A DNA stretch of 64,000 nt from Rhizophagus clarus (GCA_015698045.1 BLAL01000239.1:124001-188000), one strand, 5' to 3'. Shown: positions 22,367 to 33,381, numbered from the stretch's first letter. Notes: generated from the sequence alone by a model not told the origin. Numbers and translations are program-made.

Positions 22367-22637
22367 GGGGACGTCTAAAGCGTAGCAGATTTTAGAGGTG
22401 CAGACATTACTGACGTGACTTTTCTACGTCAGTAACGTCTCATATAGGAATTTATTAATGATTCATATAATTTTAAGTTACGTCACAGGTTACAACTTTT
22501 TAAGCGACGTATCTAAAAAAAAAGCAAATGTCTGCACCCCTAGCAGATTTGACCAGAATTACGGCATTAAGAAATTACGAATGTGACAAATAATGGGCGT
22601 GACAAACAAGTTTTTACTAACCGATAAAATTGTCCCC
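22367..22637. mobile_element. Second copy of the 18.29-kb MITE, right end eroded
   Basis: Left terminus GGGGACGTCTAAAGCG preceded by TTA (22364-22366); interior ACCAGAATTACGGCATTAAG then AAATTACGAATGTGACAAAT matches the first copy. The right inverted repeat is not preserved. An 8-bp direct repeat CCCAGAAT lies at 22357-22364 and 22635-22642, which may be chance. The copy is split by a nested element (22393-22542). Confidence 0.65.
22393..22542. mobile_element. hAT-type MITE, 150 bp, nested in another MITE
   Basis: Terminal inverted repeats TAGAGGTGCAGACATT (22393-22408) and TAGGGGTGCAGACATT (minus, 22542-22527), one mismatch. Perfect 8-bp target duplication GCAGATTT at 22385-22392 and 22543-22550. 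An 8-bp duplication and TAG-starting ends are the hAT signature. The interior also has paired ACTGACGT/ACGTCAGT words. No coding capacity; mobilised in trans if at all. Confidence 0.88.
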
Positions 22638-22642
22638 AGAAT

Positions 22643-23488
22643 ACTTAATAAAAATGAGAAAGTATGACAGAACGTATTTTTCTATATTGAAACACATGAA
22701 TTAGCGTATTAGATTTTCTGTATTCATATTATCATTTATTCTCATCAAGAAAACTTTTTTAATCTCGAGTCTAGTTCAAATTCGTTGACAAAATACAATA
22801 CACTATAAAGTTGATAAGGTGATAATAACAGTTCGTTTATTAACTTTTAGAATGAGATAAATGTCGCATCTATTTTTAGTCAACAGTTATCTTACATGAA
22901 ACACGCAATGTCAGAAATAAATAACAATTTATAACATTAACCCAGCAAAGTCCTGTCGAAATTACATGTTGTTTGCATTTCGTGATCTAGTAAGATAGTA
23001 GTAAGGTCCCCAGAAAACTATAAAAAAAATGTAGTTTGCATAACTGAAATATTCATACCTTAATTGCATATTGTCTCATTCAGGCTTTAATGTTAATAAT
23101 TTTCTCGTAAATAATTCCTTCAAACTACTTCAACGAGTTCAGGCTTGGAGAAAAATAATATAACAGTTTTAGTTGTTGGAGTAAGAAAAAGGTTATGAGA
23201 GTTACTGCGCTTTATTTTTCTTACAAAAAGCCACATTAGTCAAATACGGTCAACTGTACGACCGAAAAATTGCGTAATAAATACTCGTGATAATTAACTC
23301 AATTACTTATACTATTTCTCATGCTATCATTTCTTTCGCTACTGATAAACTTATAACAAGCCATCGAGTCTATTTTATCAGTCAAAATGAGGTTTTTACA
23401 AGTATATACTGTATACCCTCAAAAAAACTAAACTTTTTTTTAATTTTCTGACTTACATTTGTTCATTCTTATTAGCAATATCATCGAA
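22643..23488. other. Upstream region of the CRN gene
   Basis: AT-rich with no reading frame of note. The last about 100 bp before 23489 would be the promoter and leader of the CRN gene; no specific site can be named. Confidence 0.4.
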
Positions 23489-26294
23489 ATGGAAAATTCG
23501 TTCAATTGTTTATTTCTAGAAGACTACAGTGTAATTCCCATTCCCATTTACAAGGATAAAGATAATGAAAAATTCGTCATATTATTAGATCAAAAAATCT
23601 ACGTGAACAAATTCACAGTTGCACTACTTAACGAATATATCTGTAAAAAGAAACAAGTTGATAATTCGAAACTCTGGAAAGTTGATGTCAAGAAAAAAGA
23701 GATCAAAGATAAAAATGTTACTACCGAAGAAGACATTGTACAAAAACTTTACGGAAAAGAGATGGAACCTGAAGAACTATTTGAAGGATATTTTAAAGAT
23801 GAAAATTTCATTGTGTCTAACATCCACATTATCGCCATCTTCTCCACCACTGGTAAGTGTCTCCCAATGTTTTTATTTCTCGAACAAGAAATTTGCTGAA
23901 TTTGATCTGATCTCCTTTCTTTCGCATTAAAGCATGCCCCTCCCAGCAAGGTGTTCTACAAGGTACAGTTTTTAAATAACTTCGAATAACTAATGGCTTG
24001 GAATTATGGCAGAATTTTGATTTTAATCACACTTGTTTCCCTTAACATCAGTTCCCTTAAAATCAGTCGAGGATATCCTCAAGTCAGTTCTGGAGGATTT
24101 CACATCTCGCACCTCAGAGACTCATACCTCACGATCTGATACCTATATCTCACAATTTGATTGCTATGATATGCCATTAAAAGATCGAGATCTCTCTAAG
24201 ATAGCTGCGATTATTAAGCGTAATGTGATTAATAATTTGAGAGTGGATTCTTCACGCTCCAATGCCAAGACGGATTTCAACATCCTGGTTCGCGGAGAAG
24301 CACCTGGGATAGGTATGGATTTTTTTGAATGTTCCAAATATTTTACGCGTGTTTTTCATCTATCTCTAAAATATTGCGTGTAGGTAAAACTCGGCTTGGT
24401 AATGAGCTTTTCCATAACATCGAAACTAATGGGGAGAGTCTTTTTGAAAATATTACCGGTTTTAAACGTTTTGAATACATTTATCTGGACTTTGGAAATA
24501 GCATCAAGCTTGATGAGCGAGATTACTCTCTAGATAATGATAAGATTATTTGCTTGCGGATTCTCTATAAGTACTTCATCATGAGGAAATATAATTTAAG
24601 TTTTGAAGTCTTCCGGGATCGAGTTTTACCTCACATCAAAATTCTCAATATCCCAGCAGTCTTTGCAAGTATTCGAAAAAATTTGCTTCTCAAAGACGCT
24701 GAGAGACTCTTCATATTTCTTCATATCGATGAATTTCAACTGATTTTTAAATGGGATGAGGGTCGAGATGACAAATTATTTAAGTATATAATTAATAATT
24801 TTGCACCGGAATACATGCATGGTAATAGTAGTCATTTCACTTTTGTGCAAGAATTTTTTTCGGGAACAGCGCGGGAAGCTGCTGTCAGGGAAAAAGAAGC
24901 ATCAAAGCTCACATTAGAATCTATAAAGTGCCCAACGCTATCAATGAAATCTATGATCCAGATCGTGGATTTTTATGCGGAGAAATATGGTGCAGAAAAA
25001 ATCAATGGCGAATATATGTGGAAACTTTGTAGCAAATTTCTTCATATTATACAGGATACTGGAGGATTACCTCGTGCATTACAATATATGCTTGCTTTAT
25101 GCTTTGAAGAATTAAACACCGAAGGTGAATTCTTTAGAAAGATCTCTGAACAAGATTTTGGCAACATCTCTCGGTTAACTGCTAACAAGCTTCAGAGTCT
25201 CTATGGCATATACAATACCATAAGAGCTAGTAATAAGATAGCTTGGGAACTCTTGTATCACTGCGTGATGGAAAAACTTGTCGCCCCTGGTGATTGCCTA
25301 GACCCAAATAATAAAACCGATACCATTGAAAACCTTGAGACAGAAACACATATTATTCTCAGATAAAGTAAAAAACCTGGTCACTATTATATTGAAATGC
25401 CATTCCTCTTTATTGTTCTTTATAATGATATCATAGGAATCGTTCCAATGAAACTTGGGGAAAAACTTAATGTTAATTTCACTTTGTATTGGCAAGACTG
25501 GGAGCTATTTGTTGCATTTTACGAGGCATTTATTAACAACTTGTTCTTTGAACGTGAGGAAAAAAGTGAGGTAACTCTTGAGAAACTGTATCGTGGTGCG
25601 CATGGAAAAAATGAAACTTTAAACAAAATTGTGGAGCTGAAGAAGCTCTATGTATGCCAGTCCATTGCAGCGATTTCCATGTTCTAATATAACAAGCTTA
25701 CATGACAACAAACCGATTAAATGGGAAGAAGGAAATGACCTAGTTGTTAATGGCAAAGGGACCCCATTTGGAGATTCGTTTGTTGCTAGGAAAATACTTC
25801 ACGATCCTGAAAATTTTAATGCTCTAATGATTACGCAAGACAAGTGGGACTACAATGGAAAGTCATTCACGAAACTTGAGGTTATAAAAGAATGCATAAA
25901 GAATCTGAAGAGCCTTGTGAAAAAATCTGAATCCATAATTAATTACCACGATCCTTGTTGTATCACTATTATCGTTACTACGCGAAATTGTAACTTTGAT
26001 TATGGACAGTTACCAGAAGATGTTCTGGTTATCGACAAAACCAACTTCGAGAAATACTTTGGTCGCATTTTTTCATCACGTGCTGCATTTTTTCTTGCCA
26101 AAGATATCAATCCTAATTTCTCAGAATTGGCAAAAATTAAAAATATTGTTCCTGATGTTGGGGAGGCTGATAAAATTGCTGAAAAACGGCCATACTATAA
26201 TTTAGATGATTTCTTAGACAAACATCAAGGTATCAAGCGTCAAAAGCTTGATGAAGCTAATATAAAGTTAGATTTTTTTCCTTTTGATCTATAA
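23489..26294 (+). pseudogene. Crinkler (CRN) family gene with P-loop NTPase domain, disrupted
   Basis: CRN proteins have a ubiquitin-like N-terminal header and a variable C-terminal effector or NTPase part. Exons inferred: 23489-23852, 23933-23962 (only 30 nt), 24052-24312, then 24384 onward; introns of 80, 89 and 71 nt. The header holds LWKVDV at about residue 73 and NIHIIA near its end. The Walker A motif (EAPGI / GKT) is split by the third intron; a Walker B-like IDEF lies at about 24727-24738. Two lesions break the frame: TAA at 25364-25366, after which the same frame stays open to 25687, and a 4-bp tandem duplication TATGTATG at about 25649-25656, after which coding continues in another frame to 26294. 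The C terminus is basic (KRQK). So it is likely a recent pseudogene or a sequencing-error-bearing allele. Original role (host nucleus effector versus intra- or inter-fungal conflict) cannot be told from sequence. Confidence 0.85.
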
Positions 26295-26762
26295 ATTGTA
26301 GAAGAACATTACTTGTCAAGCTGGATCCAGACGACAGATAAACAATACGAAACGACAGTTTATATTAAAGAAATTACAACTATGATATCATGTATTTTTA
26401 CGTGGTCATAAAAAAATTTGTACAAGCACTTTATGCTTTTTTAAATGAAATTTGGGATCTTTAAAATTGTCAGTATTGTTAAATCAGAAGCCCATTTATT
26501 TCTTGAATATAATAAACAAATGTTATAAATTGATATAATAGTGGATGTTTAAAGAGGGATCAATTTCCAATCATAAAATCATTTCAATACTTCATCTTTC
26601 TCGGCCTTAATCTTAACATTCTCAGATCACGATCATTTAATATTTTTTACACACGAAAGTATATATTTGGCAACTATCAAAGATTTTGCTTTATTAATAC
26701 AAGATAAAAAATAAATACAAAGTTCGGGACTAGCATTCGCATTGCCCGCGATACATATTATT
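26295..26762. other. Intergenic gap between two convergent CRN-type genes
   Basis: 468 bp of AT-rich DNA holding both 3' flanks; AATATAATAAACAAATG at about 26506 may be a 3' end signal. No gene seen. Confidence 0.4.
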
Positions 26763-27411
26763 TTTTGATAATTGTTTTGATTCTAGTTCTCTAGCTAGCT
26801 GGGGAACTATCAACACTAACCCTATCCTTTAACAACTCTACAATGATGCCAATCACCCTTTCACGTTACTGGATTTTCTTTGATGGTGGATTTCGTGAAA
26901 TTAATCTGGTCCGTACCAGTGGTCACAATACCATAGATGTAGTCAAAATAATCATTCCCAAACGCTTAATCCGCAGTCCGTTTCTTTTTATTTGTCTGAA
27001 ATGCGCTTTCAAGCTGTGCCAAATTCTAAGAGATAAATACATTATCCTTTAGTCTTCGCGTAGTTTCCCTTTGGTGATACAGAGAAGTCTTCCAGACTTT
27101 TGATTGCGTAGTCTACTCAGCCTGTTGCATCTTCACCGGAAAAATATCCTTTTGCAACACTATAAAAATATCTTGAAAAGTAAGTTTTTTGTGATGCAAT
27201 TGATGTGTGTAATATTGCTGAGATGATTTACAACGTGTTGCCTAGTTAGCATTGGTCATGGTTTTCACATTCGAACGTTTCAAGATTATATCCTCCATAC
27301 AGCGATTGAACGTCTTATCATCATTGTTTATCCACCACCATTTCACCTGTGATAAAATTCTGAGAGTAAAATTCACAATTCGATAAAAAAGTAGCAAAAG
27401 TTCTGGATATA
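26763..27411 (-). pseudogene. Decayed PD-(D/E)XK-nuclease-like gene of the CRN-associated type
   Basis: Minus strand. Readable pieces in order: RILSQVKWWW and TFNRCMEDIILK (about 27370-27270); GEDATG, stop, VDYAIKSLED (about 27140-27090); LAQLESAFQTNKKKR (27030-26985); DYIYGIVTTGTDQI (26945-26905); VIGIIVELLKDRVSVD (26866-26815); and a basic tail to a stop at about 26765. The order and motifs match a large family of Glomeromycotina proteins found as CRN C-terminal parts, with a GxVDYxI motif typical of PD-(D/E)XK nucleases; this is from memory of the family, not a search. At least four stops and several frame changes make it non-functional. No N-terminal header is present; the 5' side runs into an inverted-repeat element at 27488. 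Confidence 0.72.
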
Positions 27412-27487
27412 TTTATACTAGACCAAATAACAAGCAGTCCATATACTCGTCATTATTTCGAATTAATCCTCCTCGAGTGTTTCCATT

Positions 27488-27736
27488 CATCAGGAAATTT
27501 TTAGGTAGATCGGACTATGTAATTCCACATGGATTAGTTTGGAAATACGTGGAATTCCACATATTCCTATAGCCCTACATGGATCCATATATATTACCTT
27601 CGATCTACGTCGACAATACCACACATTTCGTCACAGGGTATCTGGAAAATACTGATATTATTTGGAATTCCATAATTTTCCACGGTATATGATGTGGATT
27701 TCCATGTGGATTTTAAGCGGAAAAAACTTCCTGATG
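27488..27736. mobile_element. Inverted-repeat element of about 249 bp with TGGAATTCCA-like subterminal words
   Basis: Ends CATCAGGAAATTTTTAG (from 27488) and, on the minus strand from 27736, CATCAGGAAGTTTTTTCCG; both continue to ATTCCACATGGA / ATCCACATGGAA after an offset. Inside are many TGGAATTCCAC, CCACAT and TGTGGA words. Target duplication not resolved. It abuts the 5' end of the decayed nuclease gene and may have truncated it. Confidence 0.5.
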
Positions 27737-27739
27737 TTA

Positions 27740-28364
27740 TTTGTCCTATAGAGACCAATAGACTTATGTTATGTTAAACCCTTTAAGAAAAGTTGCTCTT
27801 CCATTTGACTAAATTACCATAGCGTACTGCACGAACGCCACGAAGTAAACGCAATGTAACCCTTCTTGACTCTCTTGTCGACGCCAGTTAGTAAGCAGGC
27901 AGATACTATTAGCCACAATGAAAATCGTAATCTGGTGTGGCAGATTTGGATGTATGGAGTACTACTAAACAATTTGCCTACTATTGTACTACGGGAGCAT
28001 TGCCTTTGCCGATGATGAATGTCCAAAGAATTTTACTCATATTATTGTTGATTTGCCACCAATTTGAGGCTATCATATTTGATTTCAGAACCACGAATAA
28101 TATTTATTTCATTAAAGCCAACGGTAAAAGAATCAATAAGAGTCTCTCCTAGGAATACACAATTTAATGACGCTTTCATTTTGGAAGTAATTTTAGAGAA
28201 AGAAATTTCTTTTAAAAAAAATAAGTTTGAGGGTATATATATACATGTAAAAACCTTTCTGAATACATCATGACTAATAAAACTAATAAAATAGACTCTT
28301 CTTGATCGGACTTCGAAATAAGTTTCAGAAATGAATTATCGAGTATTACTAAAAAGGTGGTTGT
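27740..28364. other. Intergenic DNA, no gene supported
   Basis: Several short open frames on both strands (27814-28273) overlap each other and show no family feature. Composition at 27780-28030 is less AT-rich than the flanks, so an unrecognised gene relic is possible. Confidence 0.4.
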
Positions 28365-28434
28365 GGCTTTGTAGTAATGATTTACTCGGGATGATTTTTC
28401 CTTAAGAAATCATCCGCAGTAAAGTCATATTTGT
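28365..28434 (+). repeat. Dispersed 31-bp repeat forming one arm of a hairpin
   Basis: 28365-28395 (begins GGCTTTGTAGTAATGATTTA) matches 33235-33265 with one mismatch. Here it is followed by a near-complement: GGATGATTT, 9-nt loop, AAATCATCC, extending with mismatches to ATGAYTTACT on both sides, so a stem of about 21 bp can form. The 33-kb copy lacks the second arm. Confidence 0.65.
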
Positions 28435-28517
28435 CGGAAAAATACGATTATATCTAAAGTTGACTTAACCAAATAAGTTTAAATTAGGAGATATTAAATT
28501 GAAACTAGAGAGTTTCA

Positions 28518-28573
28518 TCAGATCAATTGTATACTGGCACATAAGAGCTTTACACTCACCATAAAAGGAATTC
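28518..28573 (+). repeat. Dispersed 55-bp repeat, copy 2
   Basis: Matches 20982-21036; see that entry. The sequences between this block and the 28794 motif are unrelated to the corresponding part of copy 1. Confidence 0.7.
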
Positions 28574-28793
28574 ACACTAATCCCTATTAACAATTATAAT
28601 CTAAAAACCGTCCAAGGCCTATTATTTTCTTCCTCATCTTTTCGTTATTTTTTTCTTGCTTGTTATTTTGATTTATAAAACTTCAATGATTAATTCAACA
28701 ATATATCTGATATATTTTTATTTTTATTTTTATTAAAAATACAAGATTTTAAAATTTTTTAACGTTTTCTTTTCTTGATTTAATAGAGGTGAG

Positions 28794-28813
28794 GTTATTA
28801 TAAAAGTTATATG
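28794..28813 (+). repeat. Dispersed motif GTTATTATAAAAGTTATAYG, copy 2
   Basis: Exact apart from one C/T compared with 21282-21301; identical to 36097-36116. Confidence 0.6.
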
Positions 28814-29000
28814 GAAGCAAATCCTAATTCTCCGAATAAAGGTATTGTTATTTGGTGAAATATTATAATTGTAAAACTATTCTTTTTTATACATATTGGA
28901 TGCATGGTTTATATTAACTGAAAAGTCAATCAGAGACCTGGAGTATGTAATTTGTTTTTAAATGCGCAAAAGCATGTACTTTGTATAATAAACCTTTTAT

Positions 29001-31830
29001 TTTAACGAAGTATTAACTAACTGTTTCGTTTATAGTTTTTATGGCTTTATTTATTTTAATTTGTTTAATTTCAATTTTCTTTTAGTTTCGAATGGTATGC
29101 TTATAGGTTTCTCTTTCAGACTGGACTGGAGTAGGTTTTAAGTTTTTTTCAAAACTTTGATTATATTAAATTAAAGAAACGATTTATTAACTGTTCCTTT
29201 TTATAGGGTTGTGGTCGTATACTATTTGTACAGGCAAAATTCTAGTACAAATACAATACTCGGACTCGTATATGTCGAAGTGGTAGTACACTGTACAGAT
29301 TAGATTTAGTACAAATTCGTATACAATCTTGATAATCTTTTTTTTGTTTTCTTATAACAAATTTAAAAAGTGGTACTATTAATGCTATTATAAAGCGTGT
29401 TTTAATAATAATAAGCTCAGTGGAAAACTATACCGTAGTAGATAAAATGGACAGATTTTTAAATTTTCAAAAACTGTCAAAAATTTCAAGATTCCTAAAG
29501 AATCCGGCTCTAAACTTTAAAAAACAGATACCCTTTTCGAAAAATTTTGTTTTTTTTTGTGGAAGCCTGGGAAAAATCGGATCTTTGAATACCAGATTTT
29601 GTTAAGATTTTTCTTTTCTTTAAGTTATTTCTTCTAACGAAATTTATTAATGTTTCATTATTTTGCTTTTTTAAATGACTTATTTTCAGATCTGAACGCG
29701 CAAGAACTTTTATTTTTAGTTCATTATTTTTGAAGAAATATTTGTTAACGTTTCTTATTTTTCTTTTTTTTTTAGATGGATGCATTCTTTATAGATTTCC
29801 GGTTTGGACACTGAAGTGGTAAGTTTCGTTGTATATCCTACATATTTTTTAATAGAAACGTTATTTAATGTTGTTTTTTTTTGTAGATTCTCCAGAATAT
29901 CAAGAGTGTTAAAGTTTTAAAAACGGTAAAGTTCGTTATGTGCCTTATCATTTTTTTGTTTTTTCTTTAATAGAAACGTTAAATATATTTCTTTTTATTT
30001 GTTTTTTATAGATTTTAAAGAATATTAATTATAATGTTGAAGTTCTAAATATGTGGGATATCTTGAATTTGATAACCTTTAAACCAAAGAGTTACATGGA
30101 AATCAAGGGGCAGATTTTCCTTAGTAAAGCCGCAAGATTAATTTAGTAGGAATTCTTTATTTTTCTTAATTTATTTAGTTTAATGAAATATTGTTAATGT
30201 TTCATGTTTTTCTTTTTTTAGATACAGGACTTTTTGATGGAAATTTAAAAAGTGGTCAGGAGATTTTGATTAAGAGAAAAGCTTAATAATAATGATAAAA
30301 CAAGATAGGCGATTCTAGTGATAACAATAGACAAAGAAAATTAATGGAATAATAATTAATATATTTAATTAATAATATTTATTATGATATTAATGGTATC
30401 GTGTTGTTATACACAAATTTTAGTGTTGATTTACCAAACATATCATTTTACGTAAAGAATGTTGATTTAACATCTATAAAATTTGTAAATTTCGTGGAGT
30501 AATTTTTTTTTTTTATAAACTTATAATCTATCACATTTCTTTTGCTTTTCTAGTTCTACCTAATTATCAAAATATTCGCACATCAAGTACTAGTACCGGA
30601 GAATCAGTTGATCAAAATGCTTCGGATAAAGTTCATTTTCAGATTGCTTCTGAAGTTATAATTAAATATGTATAAAGAAACCTTGTTTGTATTGCATAGT
30701 AATTATCTTAATATGTATAATTAAAAGTTTTCATTCCTAAAAGTGTTTTCTTAATTTACCCATTTTCTCACACTTCATCATGGATTTTATTATTTTCGTT
30801 TACTAAAAACTGTAAAAAGGTCTGAATTAGTCAAATTTTTTGTTAACAATTAATCGAAAAATACCAAAAAAATCAAAAAATGTTATATCAAAAAATTTTC
30901 CGAAGCCATTAAAAGATTATTCGAATTATTCGATCAATATAATACCAGAGATCAGTAATTGGCTTAGACTTTAGGCCTTAGAGTTCTTACTCATTTGAGG
31001 TACCGTCATTCGTTTATCTAATTAGATTACAACATTTCTTTCTTTTTTAAGTGATCCCCTCGGTTCTTCTTTGGAGTTTAAACTCGGAAATTCAGCAAGT
31101 AGCTTTTTTTAATGTTCTTATTTTTAACGAAATTTTATTAACTTGTTAACTGTGTTAGCTGTGTTTTTTCATTTTTTTTAGACGGTTCTTTCAGGTTTCT
31201 TTAGACATATGATTTTGGTAAGTTAATTGTTTCTTTAATTTTTTATTTTAACGAAATGTTACTAACAGTTTTTTTTTTATTTTTAGATGATTCTTTGGTT
31301 CTTTGGGTTTTCAGATTGGCAACAATGAATTAATTTATTCTTTGATGAACTGTTTTAATAACGTTTTTATATTCTTCCATATTAGACGCCAGGTCTGGTT
31401 TTCGGCTATATAAGAGCTTCGTGAGCTTTTTTAATTTATTTATTTTTTTTTTTTTAACGAACTGTTTCTAACAGTTCGTTTTTTTTCTTTTGAAGACGGC
31501 TTGGTTCCGATATTTGAACGTATGAGAATTCAGTACAAAGAGTCTTCTTTTTCTTTGAATTATTTCTTTGATGGATTATTACTCATGTCTCGTTACTTTA
31601 TTAAAAAATTTATTTTGTTTATATATTTTTTTTTTATAGGAATCTGGCTCCGATTTCGAATCCCTGCAGTAAGTTTCGTTCGAAAACTTTACTAAGAAAA
31701 AAAACGTCATATTACCGTTTTTTTTATTTCGTTTTATAGGAAATCCGGTTTCTCTATCCTTGGTGAATAATTACATACACATATTTTTTCTATTTGTAGT
31801 AACCGGTTCTAATTTGGATTTCGGATCCCT
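29001..31830 (+). repeat. Second array of splice-signal hairpin units (array B), with spacers
   Basis: About twelve units of the same plan as the 9-kb array. Examples: TTTAACGAAG...AACTAACTGTTTCGTT at 29001-29030; TTGTTAACGTTTC with acceptor TTTTAG ending 29775; TAATAGAAACGTTATTTAATG with acceptor TGTAG ending 29886; a copy with acceptor TATAG ending 30011; acceptor TTTTTTAG ending 30221; acceptor ending 31181 followed by a body ending GATTTTG and donor GTAAGTT at 31218; TAACGAAATGTTACTAACAG with acceptor ending 31286; acceptor ATTAG ending 31385; and AACGAACTGT...ACAGTTCGTT at 31456-31480. The bodies (ACGGTTCTTTC..., ACGCCAGGTCTGG..., ACGGCTTGGTTCC...TTTGAACGTATGAGAATTC) are recognisable relatives of the 9-kb bodies. 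No continuous coding frame links them. Confidence 0.65.
30436..30857 (+). repeat. Interspersed repeat, direct-strand copy with a 92-bp extra segment
   Basis: Matches the reverse complement of 60167-60480 over its whole length (shared: CATATCATTTTACGTAAAGA, CCATTTTCTCACACTTCATC, ATGGATTTTATTATTTTCGT). The segment 30591-30682 is present here and absent there. That segment continues a 41-codon open stretch (30550-30675) after a TTTTCTAG acceptor-like site, ending at TAA; coding status is unproven. Confidence 0.8.
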
Positions 31831-31839
31831 TGGTAAAAC

Positions 31840-32622
31840 ATCATATAAAAACAGTGCTGTACTTATAATTGTTAATTTAGATTTGGAGGACATGAAAAAT
31901 TGAATACGAAAATGATTGGTAGTATTCGAAGGTGTTAATATAGTTAATATAGATACTGTATTAAATTAGATTATGTAATTTATTAATTGAAAATAAATAT
32001 TTGTTTATACTGTATTAACGGGTATAATATGCGTTTTAAAATGAGATTTTCAACTGCGTAAGATCCGATGATCAGAGGACTTTATGGTATTGAAAAACAG
32101 GTTTGTTATTTAACACTATTCAAACGTCTTTAAAAACCATTCCGGATTTGATCCGGATGGATTGGCAAATTTTGAATCCGATTTGATGATGAAAACGGAT
32201 CGGATCGTGGATTATAAATTCCATCCGGATCGCATCTCTAGTTAAAGAATTTCTTCCAGTTTGCTTCTTCTTTTATCCCCTTCTTTCTTGGTTTGTTTCT
32301 CTACTGACCTTAATCTTAGGAATTTTTCATTCATTTTGCTTGTTGATCATTGTTTCGTTTGGGTTGCCTTTGCATATAGAGCTTTTGTCTGATTTATAAA
32401 AAGAAATCACTATTGTCTATTACTATAATTTAACACAATTCCATATTCCGCAACTGTATTATTAATGATATTATTACTTTCTCTTTGTTTAACTTCATTG
32501 CACAAGATCCTTGCTGTTGCGATCTGTTTTTTGTCCGTTTCCCTAGGTACATCTCAAATAACATTAAAATAAAAAAAAATCAAGAAAACACATTTTCCTT
32601 AGCATAATAAACGCAATGTTTG
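31840..32622. other. Intergenic DNA with a GGATCCGGAT-like simple repeat
   Basis: 32135-32245 is a degenerate run of CGGATT, ATCCGGAT and GATCGGATC words, reminiscent of simple-sequence-derived MITE cores. No gene. Confidence 0.45.
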
Positions 32623-32625
32623 TAA

Positions 32626-32773
32626 GGGTAGTGACATATATTAGCTAATATTTTTTTACTACCCGTAAGATATCGTGGTCACGTGCAACCAATCATATTT
32701 TTTAAAATCGTGTAACCTAAGATTTTCGCTTACCCCCACCCCCTAAAATATTAGCTAATATATGTCACTGCCC
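32626..32773. mobile_element. Harbinger-like MITE, 148 bp, 30-bp near-perfect ends
   Basis: The left end begins GGGTAGTGACATATATTAGC at 32626; the right end, minus from 32773, begins GGGCAGTGACATATATTAGC; the match continues as TAATATTTT, one mismatch in all. TAA occurs immediately outside each end (32623-32625 and 32774-32776), the TWA duplication of PIF/Harbinger elements. Each terminal repeat itself contains the palindrome ATTAGCTAAT. No coding capacity. Confidence 0.85.
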
Positions 32774-33234
32774 TAACCAATTGCGAAAAAAAAAAAATTT
32801 CTTTCGTTAAAAATAATTTACTTTGATTTACTTGTTGAAGGTTTGGGGTTGTGAGGTTAAGAGGTCGATGTTGACTTGGTATAGTGCGAGTCGATGAGAG
32901 TCTGTATTGGAGAAAGAACTTATTCTAAGATTATAGATAGCATCTTTCAACTCGGAGATGGTCATGTTACTATTGCATTTAACCAAGAATGCAGCGTCTT
33001 CAGCCTCACCTAGGATTAGGTATAAAAGATTTTTTTTTTCTGGGCATGATAATTTTTATTTTTATAGAAAGTTTGGGAGTTATATATTTAATAAAATAGA
33101 CTTTTTGATCAATATAAAAAAAAAATGTATTTTGTTCTCCAATATTTTTTTTTTAAAAAAAAAATGAACAAAAAATTCTCATGGGAGTATTTATTAAAAA
33201 AAAGTGAATTATTACGCAATTATTTCAGTCGTAC

Positions 33235-33265
33235 GGCTTTGTAGTAATGATTTACTCGGAATGAT
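33235..33265 (+). repeat. Dispersed 31-bp repeat, copy 2
   Basis: One mismatch to 28365-28395. Confidence 0.65.
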
Positions 33266-33381
33266 ACTTGGAGCACCACATGTTTGTAAATATGTATTGT
33301 ACACGGTTAAAGTAGTTTGCTTAGAAATATGTAGAAATGAAAATTATTACAATTTATATGTTACATATTATATTATTAATT

